Virus record (IMG/VR): IMGVR_UViG_3300029309_000006
Location: 1 to 64,000 of that record
Source of the DNA: a virus
Reading direction: 5' to 3' (one strand)
Length of the DNA: 64,000 nucleotides
The notes under the pieces were generated by a model, which made no database searches, had not been told where the DNA came from, and saw nothing but the letters and a program-made list of their open reading frames with translations. Below are positions 41,165-47,749 of the stretch, in pieces. The position numbers and the translations under genes are program-made. Position 1 is the first letter of the stretch. Every line of letters starts with the position of its first letter.

Positions 41165-41629
41165 ATGAGTGATAGAATAAGTGAACATATATCGCTTAAG
41201 GAAGCTATTAAATCACACACTGCTACTCGGTTAGGTATTGAAAATATTCCCAGAGAGCAAGATTTAATAAATATGAAAACTATTGCTGAAAAAGTTTTTG
41301 AACCTCTACGTAAGTTTGTAGGTGGTCCAATAGCTATAAATAGTTTCTATCGCTCACCAAAATTAAACTCTGCTATCGGCGGAAGCACATCCTCTCAACA
41401 TTGCATTGGTTGTGCTATTGATATTGACGATACTTACGGACATGCTTCTAATGCTGAAATGTTTAATTGGATTAAAGCTAATTTAGATTACGATCAGATG
41501 ATATGGGAGTTTGGTACAGAAACAAATCCAAATTGGGTTCATGTAAGCTACGTTTCTGAAGAAGCAAATAGAAATAGATGTTTAGAAGCTTATAAAGAAA
41601 AAGGTAAAACTAAATACAAAGTAATATAA
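41165..41629 (+). CDS. Endolysin-like M15A peptidase (copy 2)
   Basis: 154 residues, closely related to 3771-4235 (both share 'INSFYRSP', 'SQHC.G.A.DIDD.YGH' and 'WVHVSYVSE'). Zinc ligands would be His79, Asp86 and His126. No signal peptide. Unlike copy 1, its holin-like partner is 4.3 kb downstream (45975). The stop overlaps the next ATG (TAATG). Confidence 0.85.
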   Translation: MSDRISEHISLKEAIKSHTATRLGIENIPREQDLINMKTIAEKVFEPLRKFVGGPIAINSFYRSPKLNSAIGGSTSSQHCIGCAIDIDDTYGHASNAEMFNWIKANLDYDQMIWEFGTETNPNWVHVSYVSEEANRNRCLEAYKEKGKTKYKVI

Positions 41630-41799
41630 TGGCAATAAAAGCAAAAGAAACACCTTTAGAAGGTAAAATTAGTCCAGCTTGTAAAACTGCTGCAAAGAAA
41701 AAATTTAAAGTATGGCCAAGTGCTTATGCTTCTGGTTGGGGAGTAAGATGTACTAAAGCTGGTGGACCTGGTAAAATGGGTAAATCAAAAAAGAAGTAA
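41629..41799 (+). CDS. 56-residue basic protein, DUF5872-like
   Basis: ATG at 41629 overlaps the peptidase stop; its own stop overlaps the next start. 'VWPSAYASGWGVRCTKAGG' (residues 28-46) recalls the DUF5872 family of marine phages. Lys-rich ends suggest DNA or RNA binding. One of six small basic proteins in a row. Confidence 0.55.
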   Translation: MAIKAKETPLEGKISPACKTAAKKKFKVWPSAYASGWGVRCTKAGGPGKMGKSKKK

Positions 41800-42041
41800 T
41801 GGCTAAAAAAAGACCAGAGTGGAAAGACAGTAAATATGCTGATGCAAAAGGTAAGTTTAAAGATTTATCTTGTGATGCTCTTGCTAGTTGGCTTATTAAA
41901 AGTAGAAAAGGTAATAAAAAAGCTATTGTAGGTAGTTTAAATCAGCAAATAGTTTTTAATCGTAAAAAAAATCCTAGCTATGCTAGCAAAATGAAATGTG
42001 CTAGAAATAAAGCTATGAAAAAACTAGGCAAAGATGCCTAA
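41799..42041 (+). CDS. 80-residue Lys-rich protein
   Basis: 80 residues, about 28 percent Lys/Arg: 'LSCDALASWLIKSRKGNKKAIVGSLNQQIVFNRKKNP' is given here as the helical core (residues 23-59). It may bind DNA inside the head. It overlaps its neighbours by one and eight bases. Confidence 0.5.
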   Translation: MAKKRPEWKDSKYADAKGKFKDLSCDALASWLIKSRKGNKKAIVGSLNQQIVFNRKKNPSYASKMKCARNKAMKKLGKDA

Positions 42042-42198
42042 AGCTTATAGAGGAGTTTTAAAAGCCCGAATAAATAAATTATATGGAGGTGATGTGACTT
42101 GTGGTAAAGTGAAAAAACTAAAGTCACGACCAGGAGCTACAAAAAGAGACGTGCAGTTGGCTAACTGGTTTATCAATATGCACGGCTGTAAAAGATGA
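42034..42198 (+). CDS. 54-residue basic protein
   Basis: ATG at 42034, overlapping the previous gene by 8 bp; stop overlaps the next ATG (ATGA). Two Cys ('TCGKVKKLKSRPG' and 'MHGCKR') and many Lys/Arg. Possible nucleic-acid-binding peptide; no family recognised. Confidence 0.5.
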   Translation: MPKAYRGVLKARINKLYGGDVTCGKVKKLKSRPGATKRDVQLANWFINMHGCKR

Positions 42199-42758
42199 AT
42201 ATATTTGATGATTTTAATTTAATTAAATTTAAAAATCAAAAACCACCAACTGATAATTCTTTAACAACTTTAAAAGAAATAAAAGAAATTGATAACTTAA
42301 AAATAGATGTAAGTTTTGTTAAGTATTATGACGAAGTTTATGACGTTTTTAAAAAGATAATAGAAAAAAATGGTTATGAGTTTCCTTCTGATTTAGTTAA
42401 GTATTTAATAAATAACAGTAGAGAAACAATATTAAATTTAAAAAATTATCATAAAAGATCAAGACCTAACGAAATAGCTAAAAACTATAATATAAACTTA
42501 GATGTTGTAGATTTAAAATCTGCTAAAACAAAAGCTTACCCTTCAGGTCACTCAGCTCAAGCTGAATTAATAGGATTAGTATTAAGTGATATATATCCTA
42601 ACTTAAGATCTCAAATAATGAAAGAAGCTAACAATATATCTTTAAGTAGAAATATAGGTAGATTACATTACGCTTCTGATAGCCAAAACGGTTTAGATTT
42701 AGGTAAAGCAATGTATCAACATTATAAAACAAAAGCAAATGCCTTATATACAAAATAA
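42195..42758 (+). CDS. PAP2-type acid phosphatase-like protein
   Basis: 187 residues with the full three-part PAP2 signature: K-x6-RP (Lys83 to Pro91), 'PSGHS' (116-120) and S-R-x5-H-x3-D (Ser151 to Asp162). These residues form the vanadium-haloperoxidase/acid phosphatase active site, with the His in PSGH and SR..H as catalytic pair. There is no signal peptide or membrane helix, so it looks like a soluble class A-type enzyme acting on a cytoplasmic or released substrate that is unknown. Confidence 0.75.
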   Translation: MNIFDDFNLIKFKNQKPPTDNSLTTLKEIKEIDNLKIDVSFVKYYDEVYDVFKKIIEKNGYEFPSDLVKYLINNSRETILNLKNYHKRSRPNEIAKNYNINLDVVDLKSAKTKAYPSGHSAQAELIGLVLSDIYPNLRSQIMKEANNISLSRNIGRLHYASDSQNGLDLGKAMYQHYKTKANALYTK

Positions 42759-43095
42759 TCCACTGTCATGCTGGCAAGGTTATAAAAGAAAACCTGGTAC
42801 AAAAGAGTTTTCAAAAGGTAGTTGCGTAAAAGTTTCTGATTCACCGGCTACAAAACAAAAAGGAGGAGGCACAACAAAAACCTGTTTACCTGCTTCTAAA
42901 ATAAAAAGCATGTCTAAAGAAAAAAGAAAAGAATTAGTAAATGCTAAAAAATCTGCCGGTGCTAAAGGTAAATATAAAAGATCATCAAAAACAAATGTAA
43001 AAGGTGCTAGAAAAAAAGGTGCTACATTAAGAGACTGGTTTGAAAAAGAAGACTGGAGAAGAGTTGATGATCCTAGTAAAAAATGCGGAGAATAA
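42739..43095 (+). CDS. Lys-rich protein, DUF5872-like
   Basis: 118 residues overlapping the PAP2 gene by 20 bp. 'LSCWQGYKRKPGTKEFSKGSC' at the start, a Lys/Gly-rich disordered middle, and 'GATLRDWFEKEDWRRVDDP' near the end. Basic and probably DNA associated. The related basic genes around it suggest a head-internal set. Confidence 0.5.
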   Translation: MPYIQNNPLSCWQGYKRKPGTKEFSKGSCVKVSDSPATKQKGGGTTKTCLPASKIKSMSKEKRKELVNAKKSAGAKGKYKRSSKTNVKGARKKGATLRDWFEKEDWRRVDDPSKKCGE

Positions 43096-43097
43096 TT

Positions 43098-43385
43098 ATG
43101 GCTAGTAAATCACCAAACAATATAAAAGAAAAAGCTTACGAAAAGCAAAATCGCGCAATGCGGGCTAAACATAAAAGAGAAACAGGAAAAACTCTTGGAA
43201 CTAGACAAACATCTGGGACAGGTAAACGTAGAGTTTCTTTTGCATGTAGGTTTGCTGGTATGGCTGGAGCATTAAAAGATGCTAAAGGTGAACCAACTAA
43301 ACTTAAAATGGCTCTTAAAAAATGGGGTTTTGGTAGTAAAGAAGCTGCTAGAAACTTTTGTAATAAAAACAAAAATAAAAAATAA
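43098..43385 (+). CDS. DUF6321-like basic protein
   Basis: 95 residues from ATG 43098 (the frame is open to 43083). 'GKRRVSFACRFAGMAGAL' and 'LALKKWGFGSKEAARNFC'-like sequence (as 'MALKKWGFGSKEAARNFC') match a family known to me from T4-type marine phages as DUF6321. Function unknown; very basic. Confidence 0.6.
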   Translation: MASKSPNNIKEKAYEKQNRAMRAKHKRETGKTLGTRQTSGTGKRRVSFACRFAGMAGALKDAKGEPTKLKMALKKWGFGSKEAARNFCNKNKNKK

Positions 43386-43391
43386 AAAAAA

Positions 43392-43910
43392 ATGATTAGA
43401 AATTATTACACAGAAGCTTATAGTTCTGCAGTGGTGCCATCAGTAAGTGATACACTGCTTATAGACGGAAGAACTAAAAGCACTACACCTCAAGGTGCTT
43501 GGAAACAATACAATTTATATGTTGGTGACTCCCCAGCTACATTACCTGTAACTACAACTACAGATAATACAGCTGTTAACAACTCTACAGCGGTTGGTTT
43601 AAAATCACCTAATCCACTTATAAAAGCTGGTATGATAGTAAAAGGTGCAGGTTTACCAGACGCTGGCTTAACAATTGCAGCTGTTGTAGATGCTAGCAAC
43701 TATACTTTATCTCAAGCAGATACTATAGCCGCTGATGCTACATTAACATACACATACGCTGCTAGTTCAAAATTAAAAGTATTAACTGTAAATAATGAAA
43801 CTGTAACGTTTCACAATCCAGTTAAAGGAGAAATACTACCAGTAAGCGTAGTACAAGTGTTTGCCACAGGCACGGAAGGTGGCGTAGAAAATTTAGTTGC
43901 ATTAAGTTAA
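43392..43910 (+). CDS. Virion structural protein with Ig-like domain
   Basis: 172 residues, beta-rich. 'PLIKAGMIVKGAGLPDAGLTIAA' and 'ASNYTLSQADTIAADATL' follow a pattern also seen in 56937-58361 and 58364-62389 (GM.V.G, V.L/TLS). Likely a capsid or tail surface protein. The start follows a 6-bp gap. Confidence 0.5.
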   Translation: MIRNYYTEAYSSAVVPSVSDTLLIDGRTKSTTPQGAWKQYNLYVGDSPATLPVTTTTDNTAVNNSTAVGLKSPNPLIKAGMIVKGAGLPDAGLTIAAVVDASNYTLSQADTIAADATLTYTYAASSKLKVLTVNNETVTFHNPVKGEILPVSVVQVFATGTEGGVENLVALS

Positions 43911-43920
43911 AAATATAGTT

Positions 43921-44295
43921 ATGCCAAATCCAAAGAAAAAAGCAGCAAAGTATTTAAAGTCTATTAAAAAAGATCCTAAAAGAGAACAAAAATTAGATTC
44001 AATACAAAAAAGATATTATAAGCAATTTGATCAATTTGACATGGGTAGTAAAGTTGATGGTGGAGAAAAAGATTTTGATAAAAATTATAATATATTAAAA
44101 AAAGCCGGTAAAGATACTATATTCGGTATGAAACAACCATTAAAAAAAGAAAAAATGGATAAAAATTTAAAAAAAGAAGCAAAATACGATGCTAAAGAAG
44201 CATACAATAAAAATCTATCTGGTAAAGCAAGATTACATTATTTAGAAAATAATATTGCTGACAGATCATGGATGTCAAAACATTCTAAATCTTAA
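43921..44295 (+). CDS. Hypothetical Lys-rich protein
   Basis: 124 residues, highly charged, with 'SIQKRYYKQFDQFDMGSKV' and 'KARLHYLENNIADRSWMSKHSK'. Predicted helical and soluble. It ends 4 bp before the Met-rich repeat protein and is probably co-expressed. Function unknown. Confidence 0.5.
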   Translation: MPNPKKKAAKYLKSIKKDPKREQKLDSIQKRYYKQFDQFDMGSKVDGGEKDFDKNYNILKKAGKDTIFGMKQPLKKEKMDKNLKKEAKYDAKEAYNKNLSGKARLHYLENNIADRSWMSKHSKS

Positions 44296-44299
44296 AATC

Positions 44300-45142
44300 A
44301 TGTTGTTTAAAAAAACAAGAGAAGAAAGGATAGCTAAAAGACAAAACAGAAGAACTTCAAGAATTGATAAAAGAGAAAAATTAAGAGAAACTAGATTTAA
44401 AGCAAGAGATCATAATAAAGAAAAAGAGTACAAAGAAAAAAGAGGTACTGATGTAGGTAACTTTGTTAGAAGATTAGATAAAGTTTTTTTACAATCTAAT
44501 CCTAGTAGTTCTGATCACAAACAAAACCTTGTAGATACAGCTGTAGATTCAGATTATATTGCAAGGCAGCAGGCGCTTACAGATAATTTCAATCAACAAT
44601 TAGAAGAATTAAAAAGCTATAAAGTTCCAAAAGTTTTTCAAGATATAGACCACACAACAGTAAAATTATCAGATCCAACTTCTAAAACACCAGCATCAAA
44701 ATTAAAAAACCCAATAAAAAAATATAGTAAAATGGCAGAATCAGCAAAACAAGAAAAAAAGAACTTAATGAAAGACATGCCTGTCGACGAAAGAGCAGGT
44801 ATGACTATGAAAAAAGGTATGTTTCAAATGAAAAAAGGACCTTTTCAAATGAAACCAGGAACTTCAAAAAGAGGTCCCTTAGATAAACAACTAAAAGGTA
44901 ATCAACACAAATTACCAGATCATTTAAAGAAAGCAATAGAAGCTGCTCCTGAAATGAAAGATCCAATGAAAATGAAAGAGCCTATGAAAATGAAAGATCC
45001 GATGAAGATGAAGGATCCGATGAAGATGAAAGATCCTATGAAGATGAAAGATCCAATGCAAATGCAAAATCCTCCTTTAAAAGCTTATGGCAAAAAACCT
45101 TTAAAAATGAAGGAGCCAATGAAAATGAAATATAAACAGTAG
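44300..45142 (+). CDS. Met/Lys-rich repeat protein
   Basis: 280 residues from ATG 44300 (the in-frame ATG at 44255 would overlap the previous gene). A very basic N-terminus, a helical middle, then Met-rich segments: 'KKGMFQMKKGPFQMKPG' and six tandem 6-residue units MKDPMK-like (44954-45061), with one unit repeated near the end. It lacks hydrophobic helices. Possible roles are metal binding or an internal virion filament; function is not known. Confidence 0.55.
   Translation: MLFKKTREERIAKRQNRRTSRIDKREKLRETRFKARDHNKEKEYKEKRGTDVGNFVRRLDKVFLQSNPSSSDHKQNLVDTAVDSDYIARQQALTDNFNQQLEELKSYKVPKVFQDIDHTTVKLSDPTSKTPASKLKNPIKKYSKMAESAKQEKKNLMKDMPVDERAGMTMKKGMFQMKKGPFQMKPGTSKRGPLDKQLKGNQHKLPDHLKKAIEAAPEMKDPMKMKEPMKMKDPMKMKDPMKMKDPMKMKDPMQMQNPPLKAYGKKPLKMKEPMKMKYKQ
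44954..45061 (+). repeat. 18-bp tandem repeat encoding MK(D/E)PMK
   Basis: Six units of 18 bp beginning at 44954, 44972, 44990, 45008, 45026 and 45044. The sequence differs only at wobble positions and at one D/E codon, so copy number could change by slippage. In frame with the Met-rich protein. Confidence 0.9.
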
Positions 45143-45209
45143 AGTCTGTAAAAAACTCACCCATAAATACATTAACAACAATCATTAACAAAAATCAAAA
45201 ATCAAAGTT

Positions 45210-45497
45210 ATGGCAAAATTTATCGAAGTTCATTCATCTGGCTCAGGCCTTAATGGTGGGAACGTATTAATCGGAGTAGACAACATCGTAGGTGTTGACG
45301 CAGCTCTAGGAACATCAACAATTATTAAATTTAACGGAGGTGTAATTGATGAGTGTACAATTACTCACACAAGCACAGGTACAACTCCGTCTGTAAGAGA
45401 TGCTATTAATTATGCATTAACAGCTAATCCAGGAGGAGTAAAAGCAAAAGTACAGCTTCCTACAGGAATTACAGTTTCAGACGTTGTTTGGTCGTAA
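45210..45497 (+). CDS. Small virion-like protein
   Basis: 95 residues, beta-rich: 'GGNVLIGVDNIVGVDAALG' and 'KVQLPTGITVSDVVWS'. It is preceded by a 67-bp AT-rich gap with no clear promoter. The stop overlaps the ATG of the CGC protein (TAATG). A small decoration or tail protein is possible. Confidence 0.5.
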   Translation: MAKFIEVHSSGSGLNGGNVLIGVDNIVGVDAALGTSTIIKFNGGVIDECTITHTSTGTTPSVRDAINYALTANPGGVKAKVQLPTGITVSDVVWS

Positions 45498-45655
45498 TGA
45501 AATCTAGAGGCTTAGGAGACAGTATTGAAAAAGTAACCAAAGCAACTGGTATTAAAAAGTTGGTTGACACAGTATCACAGGGTTTAAATATACCCTGTGG
45601 CTGTGAAGGCCGAAAAACTTTTTTAAATAAAATGTTTCCTTATAAACAAAATTAA
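45497..45655 (+). CDS. Small CGC-motif protein (copy 2)
   Basis: 52 residues: 'GLGDSIEKVTKATGIKKL' then 'CGCEGRKTFLNKMFPY'. Homologous to 8564-8728. It overlaps its neighbours on both sides as TAATG. The same family lies in the early operon of A but among virion-like genes here, so expression timing is not conserved. Confidence 0.65.
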   Translation: MKSRGLGDSIEKVTKATGIKKLVDTVSQGLNIPCGCEGRKTFLNKMFPYKQN

Positions 45656-45969
45656 TGGCTTTTAAAATAAAACAACCTTTCCCTATAGACAACACTCCAG
45701 TTTATAATGTTCCATTAGAAGACGGTGTAGTTGGTAAAGCTGATAAAAATGGAGCTATTTTAGTTGATAAAGATGTTAATAGCCCTATTGAACGTAAAGA
45801 AGTTATCAAACATGAAATGGTACACATAGATCAAATGAAAAGAGGTGATCTTAGTTATGACGATAAAAATGTGTATTGGAAAGGTAAAGTTTACTCAAGA
45901 TCTAAAATGAATGAAGGAGCTAAAAGTCTTCCTTGGGAAAAAGAAGCTTGGAGTGTATATAAAAAATAA
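45655..45969 (+). CDS. Zincin-like metallopeptidase
   Basis: 104 residues with 'VIKHEMVHIDQ' in which HEMVH (53-57) is the HExxH zinc motif; a third ligand may be the Glu near 'EGAKSLPWEKEAW' (about residues 87-99). Small soluble zincins of this type are found in several phages; the substrate is unknown. It precedes the holin-like gene by 5 bp, so a link to lysis is possible. Confidence 0.6.
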   Translation: MAFKIKQPFPIDNTPVYNVPLEDGVVGKADKNGAILVDKDVNSPIERKEVIKHEMVHIDQMKRGDLSYDDKNVYWKGKVYSRSKMNEGAKSLPWEKEAWSVYKK

Positions 45970-45974
45970 ACAAT

Positions 45975-46427
45975 ATGTCAAAACCTAAAAAAAAATTTAA
46001 AGAAACGAAGGTTGGAAAATTCCTTCTAGGTAAATCCGGTATTATAAATGTAATAGGAGATATATTGCCTGACAAAGGTGCACTAGGTATGGTTAAAAAC
46101 TTAATAGACAAAGATCAAGACCTACCACCTCAGGACAAAGAAACAGCTCTTAAATTATTAGAGCAAGATATAATAGAAATGCAAGAAATATCAAAACGTT
46201 GGGACAGCGATATGAAATCAGATAGTTGGCTAAGTAAAAATACAAGGCCTATGACTTTAATATTCCTAACAGTATCTCTTGTTGTTTTTATATTACTAGA
46301 TGGGTTTGATATTTCATTTGGAATTGATTCTGGATGGATAGACCTTTTAAAATCCCTTTTGATAACCGTTTATGTTGCCTATTTTGGTTCTCGAGGGGCT
46401 GAAAAATTTAAATCAATAGGCAAATAA
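45975..46427 (+). CDS. Holin-like membrane protein (copy 2)
   Basis: 150 residues. A charged N-terminal half, then two transmembrane helices at about residues 94-111 and 120-140 ('LIFLTVSLVVFILLDG', 'LLKSLLITVYVAYFGSRG'). Same architecture as 4602-5009, including 'YFGxR' after the last helix. It should release the M15 peptidase at 41165. Confidence 0.6.
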   Translation: MSKPKKKFKETKVGKFLLGKSGIINVIGDILPDKGALGMVKNLIDKDQDLPPQDKETALKLLEQDIIEMQEISKRWDSDMKSDSWLSKNTRPMTLIFLTVSLVVFILLDGFDISFGIDSGWIDLLKSLLITVYVAYFGSRGAEKFKSIGK

Positions 46428-46442
46428 TTAAATTAAATTAAA

Positions 46443-46700
46443 ATGAGTGAACCAAACAAAATCAAAGAAGACCAATTAAAAAAGATTCAAGACTTTCAAA
46501 AAGAGTTAAATCAACTTTTAAATGAAACAGGTATCTTAGAAGTCCAAAAAACCGCAGTATTAGCGAAATTTCATGAGGTTAATAAATCTACTGAAGAGTT
46601 TAAAAAAGAACTTGAAGAAGAGTATGGATCAGTAAATATTAATTTAACTGATGGTACATATACACCAATTGAAAAAGAAGAGGATAAAAAAGAAGAATAA
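46443..46700 (+). CDS. Small coiled-coil protein (copy 2)
   Basis: 85 residues, homologous to 2713-2961 with the same 'YG..NINL.DG.Y..IE' tail. It lies immediately after the holin-like gene, as its relative lies in A's lysis cassette. Stop overlaps the next ATG (TAATG). Confidence 0.6.
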   Translation: MSEPNKIKEDQLKKIQDFQKELNQLLNETGILEVQKTAVLAKFHEVNKSTEEFKKELEEEYGSVNINLTDGTYTPIEKEEDKKEE

Positions 46701-46927
46701 TGTCGTCAGTTATCAGAAAAATCAGTATCGGTTCTGATTACAAAACCGATGCAATGCATTATTCTGTTGGTCAGTCTGTTTATGGTGGTCATGTAATATC
46801 CCATATAATATCTGAACAAAAAGACAATTCTTATAACATTTTTATCAAAAAAAACAATGAGGTATTGCCGTGGAAGAAATTTAATTCTAACATGGCAATA
46901 TCCGTTGAATATGATTTAGAATATTAA
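46700..46927 (+). CDS. 75-residue hypothetical protein
   Basis: 75 residues, alpha/beta: 'KISIGSDYKTDAMHYSVGQSV' and 'YNIFIKKNNEVLPWKKFN'. Both ends overlap neighbours by one base (TAATG). I recall similar proteins before the terminase of marine Bacteroidota phages; function unknown. Confidence 0.55.
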   Translation: MSSVIRKISIGSDYKTDAMHYSVGQSVYGGHVISHIISEQKDNSYNIFIKKNNEVLPWKKFNSNMAISVEYDLEY

Positions 46928-47532
46928 TGAACAGCTTGTTTGATTTTATTGTTGAGCCTTATGGTCAGCGATATAATAATAAAATTAAGTTAGGTGACAA
47001 AAGCTTAATAATTAACACAAAGCTAGAAAGTTTTAAATCTGTTAATAATATAGCAAAAGTAGTTGCTATACCTTTAGCTTATAAAACAGTTGTAAAACAA
47101 GGTGATTTAATTATGATTCATCATAATGTTTTTAGAAGGTTTTATGATATTAGAGGTGACGAAAAAAATAGTAGATCATTTTTTAAAGATAACTTATATT
47201 TTGTTCAGCCAGATCAAATATATTTATATAAAAATAATAAAAAATGGAAAGCTTTTGGTAATAGGTGTTTTATTGCACCCTTAAAAAACAAAGATGAAAT
47301 AAACGCTTCTTTGGAACAAAGGCTTGTTGGTATACTAAAATACGGTAATAATGCGTTAGAAGCGCTAGGAATAACCGAGGGAGACGTTGTAGGTTATACT
47401 CCATACGGAGAATATGATTTTATTGTTGATAACAAGCGTCTTTACTGTATGAAATCTAATGATATTGTAATTAAATATGAACGTCAAGGAAACGAAGAAG
47501 AATATAATCCAAGCTGGGCAAAAAGCAGTTGA
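46927..47532 (+). CDS. Tandem GroES-like protein (putative)
   Basis: 201 residues that read like two GroES-type barrels. First half: 'NIAKVVAIPLAYKTVVKQGDLIMIHHN' (strand, then 'GD.I'); second half: 'LVGILKYGNNALEALGITEGDVVGYTP' and 'DFIVDNKRLYCMKSNDIVIKY', which has the G.V..G...I..GD.V and M...DI..K signature of GroES. It could be a second cap for the phage GroEL or a virion protein. Similarity is by eye only. Confidence 0.45.
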   Translation: MNSLFDFIVEPYGQRYNNKIKLGDKSLIINTKLESFKSVNNIAKVVAIPLAYKTVVKQGDLIMIHHNVFRRFYDIRGDEKNSRSFFKDNLYFVQPDQIYLYKNNKKWKAFGNRCFIAPLKNKDEINASLEQRLVGILKYGNNALEALGITEGDVVGYTPYGEYDFIVDNKRLYCMKSNDIVIKYERQGNEEEYNPSWAKSS

Positions 47533-47749
47533 TGAGTTAATTAAGGTTGCAAAAGAACCTATAGTGGATTCAGAAGATGATATATCTGCTGACAGACTAA
47601 AAAATGCAGCTGCTACTAAAAAACTAGCTATATTTGATGCTTTTGAAATATTGACACGTATTGAAGAAGAAAAAAATATTTTAGAAAACAAACCTACAGA
47701 AAAAAAAGAAAACACTTTTAGTGGATTTGCTGAAAGAAGATCTAAGTAA
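47477..47749 (+). CDS. Small terminase-like protein (putative)
   Basis: 90 residues, fully helical: 'AGQKAVDELIKVAKEPI' and 'SADRLKNAAATKKLAIFDAFEILTRIEEEK'. It lies directly before the large terminase, overlapping it by one base, and overlaps the previous gene by 56 bp. Position and helical content fit TerS; no DNA-binding motif is obvious. Confidence 0.5.
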   Translation: MNVKETKKNIIQAGQKAVDELIKVAKEPIVDSEDDISADRLKNAAATKKLAIFDAFEILTRIEEEKNILENKPTEKKENTFSGFAERRSK

